DNA of 64,000 bases from Lichenicola cladoniae (GTDB taxonomy: Bacteria; Pseudomonadota; Alphaproteobacteria; Acetobacterales; Acetobacteraceae). Of the stretch, positions 6,660 to 15,857 are shown one piece after another. The position numbers and the translations under genes are program-made. The stretch covers positions 4,035,501 to 4,099,500 of the forward strand of contig NZ_CP053708.1 in the NCBI RefSeq assembly GCF_013201075.1, in the 5' to 3' direction. The notes below the pieces were generated by a model that was given only the letters and a program-made list of their open reading frames with translations, did no database searches and had not been told where the DNA came from. The stretch's first letter is position 1. Every line of letters starts with the position of its first letter.

Positions 6660-9600
6660 GTGCTGAGGAAGATGCTGTGGCTCAGGTCGCCGGTGTAGTT
6701 GGCCAGCGTGACCTCAAGGCTTGTTCCGAAGGACGAGAGATTGATGACCGTCTGACCGCCGGTCTGGGTGTAGTGGCCGCTGAGCGAGGCCGCGCCGGTC
6801 AGACCCTTGATATGATCCCAGACCAGCATGTCTCCCTGCGACGGCAGGAAATCCAGGATGCTCACAATTCCGGCGATGGCGCTGATGTCGAACTGGTCGG
6901 CGCCGGGGCCGCCGATCAGCGTGTCGTTGCCACCGCCGCCCATCAGCACGTCGTTGCCGGCGCCGCCATTGATGATGTTGTTGCGGGTGTCGCCGATCAG
7001 CAGGTCGTTGCCGCTGCCGCCAACGATGTTGACGGTGGCGGACGAGATCGTATTCACGGTTCCGCCGGGCGTCCCGGCCCGGATCGGCTGCTGCGCCAGG
7101 ATCGCGGCAAAGAAGTTCTGCGCCATCAGGCCGTAGCCGACATCGTTCGGGTGGGTCCCGTCGAAAATCAGGTCATCCGTGGTGATGTTGCTCATGTCGA
7201 CCAGCACGACCTTGTCGCCGGCGGCCTGCTCCTGCTTCACCATCGTCGCGATCGCGGTGTTGAGTGACGATTCCGTGGTGGTGGAAACCGCGGTCAGGGG
7301 CGTCACCGTGCCGATATAGATCTGGGTCGCGGCGTTGGCAGCGCTGATCTTGTCGATCATGCTGGTGAGGTTGGCGATCGTGGTTGCCTGGGCGATACCC
7401 TGCAGGAGGTCGTTCGCACCGGCCTCGAGCAGCACGGCCCCGGGTTGCTGGACCGCGAGCAGGTCGGGCAGCTTCGCCAACAGTTGGGCGGTGGTGAAGC
7501 CCGGATATCCGGCATTGTCGCCGTCCGGCAGGGTCGCCGGGCCATCGACCTGGTCGCCGACGAAGTTGACCAGCGCCTGGTCCGTCACGAAACTCTGCCA
7601 TAACGGCCCGCGGTAGCCCTGGTCGGTCGTGATGCCCTGCACCGACCAGTCGGCGGCGATCCAGCCATGCGTGATTGAATCCCCGAATGGCATGATCTTC
7701 AGCGGTACGGTCCACTGGCCGGTCGCAAGGTTCGCGACGACGCCGGCCGTGGTCGATTGCAGGTTCAGGGCCGGGCCAGCCTGGCCGGCATCGGTCCCGG
7801 TCACGGCGACGTCCAAGGTCGATCCGGGCGTCACCACGCTGCTGGTCGCGCTGGTAATGCTGACCGCGGCGCCGGTGGTGGCGACATAGGCGTCCGGAGT
7901 GGCTCCTGGATTGAGTTCTGCGCCCCAGAACTCGAAGCTTCCGGTCGTTGACTGGGTAGCGCTGTGCATGAGCGCCACGTTCGACGCGCCGTTGGCATCG
8001 CCGACGATCACCCAGCTCAGGCGTTGCCAGGCGGTCGTCGCGACCGCCGCCTGGGTGTAGCTGAGGTTCGGGGCTGCGCTGTAATAGTTGAAGGCGAAGT
8101 TCGCGTTGCCGCTGATCAGCCTGACCCAGACGCTGAAGGTGTATTGGCCCGAAACAATGCTGAGATAGGCGATCCCTGAGCTCGCACTGGTCAGGGTTAC
8201 GATGTCCGCAGTGGCGGCACCGCCGTTCGGGCCCGGGTCTACATTGGCGGTGATGGAAGGCGTGGTTCCTCCGGACTGAGCAAACCTGGTCCACACTGCA
8301 TTGTCGAAGGCTTCTGACTGGGTAATGAGGTTCTGGTTGACGACGGTCCCGGTCACGGTGTGTACGCGTCCGTCGGACACCGTATAGACGAAAACATCGT
8401 GCTCGATCTCGCCGCCGACCAGGGCCTGCTCCAGCAGCCCGCTGTTCAGCGTGTAGGTGTATTGGCCGTTCGCCTGCACGACCATGGTTCCATAGATGCC
8501 GACGATGGTCGTGCTGCCGCTGATGGTCTGGCTGTTGACCGTGGAGACCGACAGGACGATCCCGGTCGCGTCGGTGTCGTTGGAGAGCAGTCCGCCGGTG
8601 GCCGGAACCTGGCTTCCGACGGCAATGCTGGCGGTGTCCGGATTGGCGACCGGCACCGTACCGGTGACGGTTACCGAGAGCGTGGAGGTGACCACGATCG
8701 GCGTGGTCACGGTTGCGGTGGTGTTGATGGCGGTGCCGGTGGTGGCGACGTAGGTCAGCGGAGCAGCGCCCGCGTTCAACTGCGCGCCCCAGAACTCGAA
8801 GGTCCCGGCGGTGCCCTGGCCAGCCCCGAGCATCAGCGCCACGTTGGACCCGGCATTGCCGCCGCCGGTGAAGGTCCAGCTCAGGCGCTGCCAGAGGCTG
8901 GTCGCGGTGGCGGTCTGCAGGCCGTCGGCACCGCTGGCGCCGTTATAGTAGTTGAAGCTGAACGCGCCGCTGCCGCTGACCAGGCGGACATAGACGCTGA
9001 AGGTGTATTGCCCGGATACATTGGTTGTCGTGTAAAGGCCGGAGCTGGCGCTCGACAGGGTCACCGTGTCGGCGGTGCTGGCCGCACCGGTCGGGCCGGG
9101 ATCGGTGTTGGCGACGATAACAGGTGCCGTACCGGAACCGCTGAAGCTGCTCCAGTTCGCAGCATTGAACGCTTCGGACTGGGTGATGAAGTTCTGCTGC
9201 AGCTGGCTCGATGTCTGGGTATAGGCCTGCCCATCGGAGATCGTGTAGGTGAACTTGTCGACCGCCAGTTGCTGGTTCGCCAGCGCGCGCACGTTCGCCT
9301 GGGTGTTGGCCAGCGTGTAGGTGTACTGGCCGTTCGCCTGGATCACCATGGTGCCGTAGACGCCGACGATGGTGGTCGCGCCGCCGATGGTGACGCCGTT
9401 GACCGCGGTCACCGACAATGCGAGCCCCGACGGGTCGGTATCGTTGGCCAGCACGTTGCCGGTCGTCGTCAGCGGGCCGTCCTCGGTGACGCCGGCCGCG
9501 TCGGCAACTGCAGTCGGCGGTGTGTTGGTCCCGGCCCCGATGACCGTAACGGATAGGGCCGCGCCGAAACCGGTGTCGTCGGTGCTGGTCGTTGTCGTGT

Positions 9601-11275
9601 TGATCGTGCTGCCCGTGGTTGCATTATAGGCGAGCGCCGTAGCGCCGGAGTTCAACTGCGCGCCCCAGAACTCGAAGGTTCCCGCCGTGCCCTGGCCGGC
9701 CGCAAGCATCAGCGCCACGTTGGACGAGGCGTTTCCGCTGCCGGTGAACGTCCAGCTGAGCCGCTGCCAGACACCGGTCGCGGTGGCCGTCTGCAGGCTG
9801 CTGACGTTGCTGGCGGCATTATAGTAGTTGAAGCTGAACGCCCCGCTGCCACTGATCAGGCGGGCATAGACGCTGAAGGTATATTGTCCGGAGACGCCGG
9901 TAGTTGTGTACAGGCCCGAGTTGGCGCTCGACAACGTCACCTTGTCGGCGGTACTCACAGTGCCGGACGGGCCGGGATCGGTGTTGGCGACAATGACCGG
10001 CGCGGTGCCTGAGTTTGCAAAGCTGGTCCAGCTCGAACTATCGAAAGCTTCGGACTGGGTGATCAGGTTCTGCTGAAGCTGGGTGATCGTCTGGGTATGG
10101 GTCCGTCCATCCGAGACCGTGTATGTGAATTGATCGGTCGCGGTCTGGCCGCTCGACAGGCCGAGCACGTTGGCCTGGCTGTTCGCCAGCGTGTAGGTGT
10201 ACTGGCCGTTCGCAAGGATCACCAGCGTGCCGTAGATCCCGACGATGGTAGTCGTTCCGCTGATCGAGATGCCATTGACCGAAAGGATGGAAAGCGGAAG
10301 CCCGGCACCGTCGGTGTCGTTTCCCAACACGTTGCCGGTCGATGTCAGCGTGCCGTTCCTGGTGACCGATGCCATATCGGCGACCGCCACCGGCGCGCTG
10401 CCGCTGACGGTCACCGAGAGCGCGGAGGTGACCACGACCGGCGTGGTCACGGCTGCGGTGGTGTTGATGGAGGTGCCGGTGGTGGCGACGTAGGTCAGCG
10501 GAGCCGCACCCGCGTTCAGCTGCGCACCCCAGAACTCGAAGGTCCCGGCGGTGCCCTGGCCAGCCCCGAGCATCAGCGCCACGTTGGACCCGGCATTGCC
10601 GCCGCCGGTGAAGGTCCAGCTCAGGCGCTGCCAGAGGCTGGTCGCGGTGGCGGTCTGCAGGCCGTCGGCACCGCTGGCGCCGTTATAGTAGTTGAAGCTG
10701 AACGCGCCGCTGCCGCTGACCAGGCGGACATAGACGCTGAAGGTGTATTGCCCGGATACATTGGTTGTCGTGTAAAGGCCGGAGCTGGCGCTCGACAGGG
10801 TCACCGTGTCGGCGGTGCTGGCCGCACCGGTCGGGCCGGGATCGGTGTTGGCGACGATAACAGGTGCCGTACCGGAACCGCTGAAGCTGCTCCAGTTCGC
10901 AGCATTGAACGCTTCGGACTGGGTGATGAAGTTCTGCTGCAGCTGGCTCGATGTCTGGGTATAGGCCTGCCCATCGGAGATCGTGTAGGTGAACTTGTCG
11001 ACCGCCAGTTGCTGGTTCGCCAGCGCGCGCACGTTCGCCTGGGTGTTGGCCAGCGTGTAGGTGTACTGGCCGTTCGCCTGGATCACCATGGTGCCGTAGA
11101 CGCCGACGATGGTGGTCGCGCCGCCGATGGTGACGCCGTTGACCGCGGTCACCGACAATGCGAGCCCCGACGGGTCGGTATCGTTGGCCAGCACGTTGCC
11201 GGTCGTCGTCAGCGGGCCGTCCTCGGTAACGCCTGCGGCGTCGGCAACTGCAGTCGGCGGAGTCGTGCTCGCCAT
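6656..11275 (-). CDS. Giant type-I-secreted protein: VCBS-like repeats, SGNH hydrolase, RTX
   Basis: This 1539-residue protein has no N-terminal signal peptide. Four units of about 290 residues each combine a cadherin/VCBS-like half (VLANDTDPSGLAL, GTMVIQANGQYTYTL) with an inserted jelly-roll-like half (ITQSEAF...GTFEFWGAQL) that could bind sugar. Units 1 and 3 are almost identical. An SGNH/GDSL hydrolase domain follows at about 1190-1400: FGDSITHG near 1198, GANDLL, and DGTHPND with the catalytic Asp/His near 1372. Short calcium-binding RTX nonapeptides (GGSGNDLLIG, GGAGNDVLMG) lie near 1420, then a C-terminal export region. RTX proteins leave by type I secretion, but no transporter genes are seen here. 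Likely a cell-surface or matrix-bound esterase/deacetylase. It starts three bases after the upstream GT87 gene. Confidence 0.9.
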   Translation of the reverse strand: MASTTPPTAVADAAGVTEDGPLTTTGNVLANDTDPSGLALSVTAVNGVTIGGATTIVGVYGTMVIQANGQYTYTLANTQANVRALANQQLAVDKFTYTISDGQAYTQTSSQLQQNFITQSEAFNAANWSSFSGSGTAPVIVANTDPGPTGAASTADTVTLSSASSGLYTTTNVSGQYTFSVYVRLVSGSGAFSFNYYNGASGADGLQTATATSLWQRLSWTFTGGGNAGSNVALMLGAGQGTAGTFEFWGAQLNAGAAPLTYVATTGTSINTTAAVTTPVVVTSALSVTVSGSAPVAVADMASVTRNGTLTSTGNVLGNDTDGAGLPLSILSVNGISISGTTTIVGIYGTLVILANGQYTYTLANSQANVLGLSSGQTATDQFTYTVSDGRTHTQTITQLQQNLITQSEAFDSSSWTSFANSGTAPVIVANTDPGPSGTVSTADKVTLSSANSGLYTTTGVSGQYTFSVYARLISGSGAFSFNYYNAASNVSSLQTATATGVWQRLSWTFTGSGNASSNVALMLAAGQGTAGTFEFWGAQLNSGATALAYNATTGSTINTTTTSTDDTGFGAALSVTVIGAGTNTPPTAVADAAGVTEDGPLTTTGNVLANDTDPSGLALSVTAVNGVTIGGATTIVGVYGTMVIQANGQYTYTLANTQANVRALANQQLAVDKFTYTISDGQAYTQTSSQLQQNFITQSEAFNAANWSSFSGSGTAPVIVANTDPGPTGAASTADTVTLSSASSGLYTTTNVSGQYTFSVYVRLVSGSGAFSFNYYNGASGADGLQTATATSLWQRLSWTFTGGGNAGSNVALMLGAGQGTAGTFEFWGAQLNAGAAPLTYVATTGTAINTTATVTTPIVVTSTLSVTVTGTVPVANPDTASIAVGSQVPATGGLLSNDTDATGIVLSVSTVNSQTISGSTTIVGIYGTMVVQANGQYTYTLNSGLLEQALVGGEIEHDVFVYTVSDGRVHTVTGTVVNQNLITQSEAFDNAVWTRFAQSGGTTPSITANVDPGPNGGAATADIVTLTSASSGIAYLSIVSGQYTFSVWVRLISGNANFAFNYYSAAPNLSYTQAAVATTAWQRLSWVIVGDANGASNVALMHSATQSTTGSFEFWGAELNPGATPDAYVATTGAAVSITSATSSVVTPGSTLDVAVTGTDAGQAGPALNLQSTTAGVVANLATGQWTVPLKIMPFGDSITHGWIAADWSVQGITTDQGYRGPLWQSFVTDQALVNFVGDQVDGPATLPDGDNAGYPGFTTAQLLAKLPDLLAVQQPGAVLLEAGANDLLQGIAQATTIANLTSMIDKISAANAATQIYIGTVTPLTAVSTTTESSLNTAIATMVKQEQAAGDKVVLVDMSNITTDDLIFDGTHPNDVGYGLMAQNFFAAILAQQPIRAGTPGGTVNTISSATVNIVGGSGNDLLIGDTRNNIINGGAGNDVLMGGGGNDTLIGGPGADQFDISAIAGIVSILDFLPSQGDMLVWDHIKGLTGAASLSGHYTQTGGQTVINLSSFGTSLEVTLANYTGDLSHSIFLST
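8787..9487 (-). repeat. Copy B of a 701-base perfect direct repeat inside the RTX gene
   Basis: This block is identical, by line-by-line comparison, to 10527-11227, at an offset of exactly 1740 bases (580 codons). Similarity with a few mismatches continues on both sides. It encodes most of repeat unit 3 of the giant protein. The lack of even synonymous changes indicates a recent duplication or ongoing gene conversion. Confidence 0.95.
10527..11227 (-). repeat. Copy A of a 701-base perfect direct repeat inside the RTX gene
   Basis: Partner of 8787-9487, encoding most of repeat unit 1. Recombination between the copies would delete exactly 580 codons in frame, so the protein could change length without losing its hydrolase or export signal. 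This region is also at risk of assembly collapse. Confidence 0.95.
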
Positions 11276-11278
11276 GGT

Positions 11279-12688
11279 CTAGATTTTAGCCGGCAAGCGC
11301 GCGGACTCGAAAACCGGGAGCGGCAAAGCGCGGGCAATAAAGGCCTGGCGCCGCTGCTCGGCGTTGACGGTCACGGCGATGATGGAGAGCCAGAGTACGC
11401 AGCCCAGGAAATAGGTCGATGTGCCGATCCGCTCATGGAATACCGTTACGGCCGGGACTACGCCGGTCGGGAACATGACTGGCAGGCTCACCAGCAGCGT
11501 CGCAACGAGGCAGGCCACCAGGGAAGCGGGCGATGTGCCGACGCCGGACGACCCCGCGGTGAAGCGACCGCCGATGAAGAAGGCAATCGGGATCAGCATC
11601 CAGGCATAGTAATGCGTCCAGGAGAGAGGGCTGGTCAGGAGTGCCAGGCAGATCACCAGCATGAACTCCAGGTCGACGGGATCGGGAGATGCCATCGACG
11701 GTTTCTTTCGCGGCGTTTGCATGGTGCGGAGGCAGACCAGCACCGTGGTCAGATAGAGCGCCACGGAAACCAGGGTGCAAACCAGGGTCTCGGCCCGGCT
11801 CAGGGGGAGAAGATGCCAGTCGAACAGCGCCGGCGCAGGCGTGCGCAGCCGCAGGACGAAGCTCTGGAGCGACTGCACATTGAACGAAGCCAAGGAATGG
11901 CCGCTGAACTGCCTGACCGCGACGTCGAACCACACCGCATGAAGGGCCAGCCCGAATACCACCAGCGACACCGAACCCGCCACCAGCAGGGTCATTCCGA
12001 AACCGGCCGCGGCGCTCCACTTCCGCCGGACGACGAAGTACAACCCGAACAGAAGCAGGGGCAGCTTCAACAGCGCGGCCGAGGCAAGCAGCGAGCCGGC
12101 GAGGCCATGACGGCCGCGACGAATCAGCACCAGGCCACCGATCAGGCAAGCCAGCACGATGTGGCTCGTGTTGCCTTCCTTCACGCTGTAGAGAAGCGGC
12201 CCATTCATGGCGAACAGCAGGATAAACAGGTGGCTGCGCCAACCTGTGAGCCCGGCAATCCGGATCAGCAGCATGCAGGACAGTATGAGTCCGACGATCC
12301 CGCACAGCAGAAACACACCTGCGGATAACACGACCGGGAGCAGTGCGAATGGCGTGAACAGCCAGGCGACGATCGGAATATTGACGAACCCCGTAACCCC
12401 TTTCTCGATCAGGGGTCGCAGCGACTGGCCATGGATGACCATCGAACCGGCGGGATAATAGGCGATGCGGTAGTCGGCGAACACGAGGTGCGGCTCGCTG
12501 ACGAACAGGATCGCCATCGACAGCACCAATGCCGCCAGGACGACGACGACCCAGACCGGCTGGACGTCCTCGAGGATGCTCCGGACCGCGCGAAAGCCTG
12601 ATCCGGACCGCCTCACCACGCGACCGGCCAAGGATAGATCCTCGCACAGAGCCGGATCGCGCAGGTCGGCTCGGACCGGCTTGTGCAT
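11279..12688 (-). CDS. GT-C membrane glycosyltransferase, GT87 (DUF2029) family
   Basis: This 469-residue protein has about ten membrane segments and a large loop after the first one carrying FADYRIAYYPAG and HGQSLRPLIEKG, the usual site of the GT-C acidic motif. Family members use polyprenyl-phosphate sugars as donors and act on the periplasmic side; the GT87 reference enzymes are mycobacterial mannosyltransferases such as PimE. It lies 27 bases after the HAD-UbiA gene and 3 bases before the giant RTX gene, in one apparent operon. Pairing with a UbiA-type donor synthase suggests it uses that enzyme's polyprenyl-phospho-pentose; this is inference. Acceptor unknown. Confidence 0.82.
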   Translation of the reverse strand: MHKPVRADLRDPALCEDLSLAGRVVRRSGSGFRAVRSILEDVQPVWVVVVLAALVLSMAILFVSEPHLVFADYRIAYYPAGSMVIHGQSLRPLIEKGVTGFVNIPIVAWLFTPFALLPVVLSAGVFLLCGIVGLILSCMLLIRIAGLTGWRSHLFILLFAMNGPLLYSVKEGNTSHIVLACLIGGLVLIRRGRHGLAGSLLASAALLKLPLLLFGLYFVVRRKWSAAAGFGMTLLVAGSVSLVVFGLALHAVWFDVAVRQFSGHSLASFNVQSLQSFVLRLRTPAPALFDWHLLPLSRAETLVCTLVSVALYLTTVLVCLRTMQTPRKKPSMASPDPVDLEFMLVICLALLTSPLSWTHYYAWMLIPIAFFIGGRFTAGSSGVGTSPASLVACLVATLLVSLPVMFPTGVVPAVTVFHERIGTSTYFLGCVLWLSIIAVTVNAEQRRQAFIARALPLPVFESARLPAKI

Positions 12689-12715
12689 GACCGACCTATC
12701 ATGCGCCGCGCGCGG

Positions 12716-14206
12716 TCAAAGATAGGCCGCGACGAGAATGGTAAAGCAGGTTCCGAGCGTCAGCAGGCTGACCCGGTCGCGCACAGCGAAGATGATCGGA
12801 TCCTCGGTGACGAACCTGCGATGGGTCATCAGCATCATCCGTCCGGTCCAGTACATGATCACCGGGCACATCAGCCAGAGAACCCTCGGCTCGCGGTAGA
12901 GAACGTGCACCGCCGGCGACGAGATATACAGGGCGAGCACGGTGACCGCGTTGAAGCCGCACACGGTGGCCATGGTCGCCACGATCTGCAGGTCGCCGAT
13001 CTTGTAGTTCCGGTTGGTCGGATCCGACAGCCCGAGATCCAGGCGAACCGCAAGCTCGGCATAACGCTTGATCAGAGCGAGGGACATAAAGATGAACATC
13101 GAGAAGCCGAGCAGCCACTCCGAGAGGACGACGTCGATCGCCACGCCGCCGGCAATCACGCGGATCGAATACAGCGCGGCGAGCGTGACGACATCGACCA
13201 GCATCTTGCGCTTCAGCACGAACGAATAGGCCGTGGTCAAAGCGTAGTAGCCGCAGAGCACGGCAAAGAACGCAGGCGAGACGAACCATCCGATCGCCAT
13301 CGATGTCGCCAGCAGGACCGGCATCAGCGCCACCGCCTGGCCGAGCGGGATCGCGCCACAGGCCAGCGGTCGGAGATGCTTGGTCGTGTGGCTTCGGTCG
13401 GAGCGGAGATCGACGAGATCGTTCAGCAGGTAGACGCTCGACGCGCAGAGCGAGAACGCGACAATGCCGAGCAGGGCGTGGACAAGTGCCGTCAGCTGGA
13501 ACAGGTGCGCAGTCATCAGCGGCACCAGCAACAGGCCGTTCTTGACGTATTGATGGACGCGAAGAAGACGAAGCCATGATTTTAGGGTCGGCGTGCGCTC
13601 CGGCAGATGGACGGCGTGCGAATGCATCTTGTCGAGCGCATGCCGCGTGCGCGCCGAGGTCCTGACGGCGATCGCCGAGGCGGCAACCTGCCACACATCG
13701 AGATCGGCCTTGTCGTTACCGATATAGTCGAAGCCGTGCGCGCCGAACTTCTCGACCAGCAGGTCCGCCTTGCGACGTCCCGACAGGTTCCGCTCGCTGT
13801 CCGATCCCATCCAGCCGTCGAACAGGCCGAGATGATCCGCGACGGACTTCACCAGCTGCTCGTTGGAGGCGGATGCGAGATAGACAGGCCGGCCAGCCTG
13901 CCTCGCCTCTTCGATGATCGATATCACAGCGGGATCGTAGGGAAGGAACTCCGGATCGAAGCTGCTGATCGAGGCGAGTCTCGCCTTCAACGCAGCCTTG
14001 CCGTGGCCCAGGGCGCCGATCGCGCCGATCGCCTGCAGCGGATGCTGTCCGGCTGCATCGAAGAATGTCTCGAGCAGGAGGTCGGACTTGATGAGCGTGC
14101 CATCGAGGTCGACGACCAGCGGTGTTGCAATGACGGATACATCACGAAGTAAAACGGAAGTCGGAGCGCTGGTTACTGAGACCTCCTGGAACGGCATTGC
14201 GATCAT
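12716..14206 (-). CDS. HAD phosphatase-UbiA prenyltransferase fusion (polyprenyl phosphoribosyltransferase-like)
   Basis: This is a two-domain protein of about 496 residues. The N-terminal HAD domain (about 28-190) has all four motifs: VVDLDGT (nucleophile Asp), ASASN, RRKAD and IGNDKADLD. The C-terminal UbiA domain (about 200-496, nine or so membrane segments) has NDLVDLRSD and KHLRPLACG, the metal-pyrophosphate motif as found in decaprenyl-phosphate phosphoribosyltransferases. Known relatives transfer phosphoribose from PRPP to a polyprenyl phosphate, and a HAD phosphatase then removes the 5-phosphate. One polypeptide here could do both. A PRPP synthetase gene lies in the same locus (27536-28468). 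ATG 14206 was chosen; GTG 14236 is an alternative. It is divergent from the SMR-type gene. Confidence 0.85.
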   Translation of the reverse strand: MIAMPFQEVSVTSAPTSVLLRDVSVIATPLVVDLDGTLIKSDLLLETFFDAAGQHPLQAIGAIGALGHGKAALKARLASISSFDPEFLPYDPAVISIIEEARQAGRPVYLASASNEQLVKSVADHLGLFDGWMGSDSERNLSGRRKADLLVEKFGAHGFDYIGNDKADLDVWQVAASAIAVRTSARTRHALDKMHSHAVHLPERTPTLKSWLRLLRVHQYVKNGLLLVPLMTAHLFQLTALVHALLGIVAFSLCASSVYLLNDLVDLRSDRSHTTKHLRPLACGAIPLGQAVALMPVLLATSMAIGWFVSPAFFAVLCGYYALTTAYSFVLKRKMLVDVVTLAALYSIRVIAGGVAIDVVLSEWLLGFSMFIFMSLALIKRYAELAVRLDLGLSDPTNRNYKIGDLQIVATMATVCGFNAVTVLALYISSPAVHVLYREPRVLWLMCPVIMYWTGRMMLMTHRRFVTEDPIIFAVRDRVSLLTLGTCFTILVAAYL

Positions 14207-14314
14207 ATTGACACGCTGTTCCGACGGCTCAATCACTCATAAGGATTAACTAAATCTACGAGCAGACATCATTCTGACTTTGCAATATAGTTGGCTCTCA
14301 GGAACGAGATTGAC
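14207..14314. promoter_or_regulatory. Divergent promoter region, HAD-UbiA / SMR transporter
   Basis: A short, AT-rich gap (about 14225-14300) between back-to-back genes, which must carry both promoters. It includes AAGGATTAACTAAATC near 14241, a loose partial match to the GGATTAG half of the dyads at 27315 and 33333. I can place no -35/-10 with confidence. Confidence 0.4.
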
Positions 14315-14686
14315 ATGAAAACTACCACTTTTGGATTAATACTATTCAGCGTGACCTTGTCGGCACTGGCGCAGGTGAGCTTCAAGCTCGGCGTCTCTGG
14401 CCGGACGGGGCAAACGGTGCCGGACGGCCAATCGCTGCTGGCATCCTTTCTCGCGATGGCAACGCCGGGCGTGATCGGCGGCCTGGTTCTCTATGGGTTC
14501 GGCACGCTGCTGTGGCTGCAGGTTCTCGCACGCACCAGTCTGTCGCAGGCCTATCCGTTCGTCGGTCTCGGCTTCGTGCTGACCTCGCTGTTCGGTGTCT
14601 TCCTGTTCGGCGAGACCGTCACGCCGCTGCGCGGCAGCGGGATCCTGCTGGTCACGATGGGGATCTACGCCATCGCGCGAAGCTAA
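14315..14686 (+). CDS. SMR/EamA-type small membrane transporter (flippase candidate)
   Basis: This is a 123-residue protein with four membrane helices: the first contains LSALAQVSFKLGV, then GLVLYGFGTLLWLQVLARTSLSQAYPFVGLGFVLTS, and a last helix GILLVTMGIYAIA. It resembles the half-size EamA/SMR proteins that act as dimers. EmrE exports cations, while ArnE/ArnF flip undecaprenyl-phosphate-aminoarabinose. Being divergent from a polyprenyl-phosphoribose synthase and next to an EPS acyltransferase favours a lipid-linked-sugar flippase role over drug efflux. ATG 14315 is preferred to a TTG at 14291. Confidence 0.75.
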   Translation: MKTTTFGLILFSVTLSALAQVSFKLGVSGRTGQTVPDGQSLLASFLAMATPGVIGGLVLYGFGTLLWLQVLARTSLSQAYPFVGLGFVLTSLFGVFLFGETVTPLRGSGILLVTMGIYAIARS

Positions 14687-14759
14687 AAGGGACTACGCCG
14701 TCCACTCTCCGGTCATAGCGTCGCCTGCCCCGCACCAGTCCTGGAAATAGGCCTCTTTC

Positions 14760-15821
14760 ATGACAGCGACGAAAATGCACAGCCTCGATCTGAACGACCG
14801 CGTCGACGCGGATCCCTCCGGAGTCGCTATCCGCCCGGTCGTCGAGCCTCGGAAGATCAAGCCGAAGCCGCCCCGCAACGAAGGTATCGACGCCTTCCGA
14901 TATGTCTGTGCGGCAGTGGTGATCCTGTTCCACACGTTGCCGTCGAAGCCGCCTGTACCGGTCTGGGCTGCAGATCTTGCGACGATCTGTTTCATCGCCG
15001 TCCCGTTCTTTTTCGTCTCGAGCGGCTACTTCCTGCACGCTGCCGATCGATTCAATATCGGGCTTGTCGTCCGGCCTCTGCGTCGTCTCCTCCCGATCTA
15101 CCTGTTCTGGATGCTGGCGTACGGTCTGCTCCTGAAGCTCTTGCCGGTACATGCCTGGTCCTTTTCCGCGCGGGACCTGCTTTGGGGTGGGCCGGCCTAC
15201 CATTTATGGTTCATACCGGCACTCGCCCTGGCGCTGGCATTTGTCGGGGTCGGGATGAGCACGGTCGGGCCGAAGCTCACCGGTATCGCCTGTCTGCTGC
15301 TCGCATGCATCGCAGTGACCCGCGGCGCCTACCATGATGTGCTTGGCCTTGCCGGAACGGCGTCCACCCATGACGGGCAGCTCGCGGCGCCGCTTTACAT
15401 CTATATCGGCATGATGATCAGTCGATATCCAGTCGCCATCAGTTGGCGGTGGTGGGCTGGGCTGACTGCACTCGGCGTCACGCTGGCCTTCACGGAGAAC
15501 AGGCTGATCATCGGGGTATCGGGCACGCCCATGTTCCTGGGGCACGATGTTCTCGTCTCGATGTTTCCCCTCGGGGCGGTCGCGTTCATGCTCGCCAGAA
15601 CCATCCCGAGATCCTGGTTCATCAGTGTCCTTGCACGCCTCGGTCAGGTCAGCCTCGGCGTCTACTTCGTGCACCTGTTCATCGTCTGGCTGCTTCTGCC
15701 CTATATAGGCAACGACAGTCCCTTTCGGGTCATCCTGCTGACCTCCCTGGTAATTGCTCCTTCTACGGGCCTGAGTTTCCTGCTGCAGCGGATCCCGGGA
15801 CTTCGGCCGTTCGTACTCTAG
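14760..15821 (+). CDS. Membrane acyltransferase, acyltransferase-3 family
   Basis: This 353-residue protein has a hydrophilic N-terminal tail of about 40 residues and then roughly ten membrane segments. NEGIDAFRYVCAAVVILFHTL carries the family His, and AVPFFFVSSGYFL is the second hallmark. It probably adds acetyl or a similar group to a sugar of the EPS repeat unit. It follows the SMR-type gene by 73 bases on the same strand and is convergent with the GT87 gene ending at 15858. It is clearly distinct from the acyltransferase at 5454-6659, so the locus has two acylation activities. Confidence 0.88.
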   Translation: MTATKMHSLDLNDRVDADPSGVAIRPVVEPRKIKPKPPRNEGIDAFRYVCAAVVILFHTLPSKPPVPVWAADLATICFIAVPFFFVSSGYFLHAADRFNIGLVVRPLRRLLPIYLFWMLAYGLLLKLLPVHAWSFSARDLLWGGPAYHLWFIPALALALAFVGVGMSTVGPKLTGIACLLLACIAVTRGAYHDVLGLAGTASTHDGQLAAPLYIYIGMMISRYPVAISWRWWAGLTALGVTLAFTENRLIIGVSGTPMFLGHDVLVSMFPLGAVAFMLARTIPRSWFISVLARLGQVSLGVYFVHLFIVWLLLPYIGNDSPFRVILLTSLVIAPSTGLSFLLQRIPGLRPFVL

Positions 15822-15857
15822 AGATCTTTTCGATACAGGCGCCGGTTGTCAGCGTGT

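Noticed and set aside
7000-11275. Tandem DNA repeats considered as a CRISPR array
   Set aside because: Repeat units are about 870 bases, fully coding and without short spacers.
8360-12328. Long plus-strand open frames (for example 8360-9556 and 10097-12328) opposite the RTX and GT87 genes
   Set aside because: They are mirror frames of a repetitive GC-rich coding sequence. Their translations are rich in Arg, Gly and Asp, have no domains, and repeat wherever the real gene repeats.
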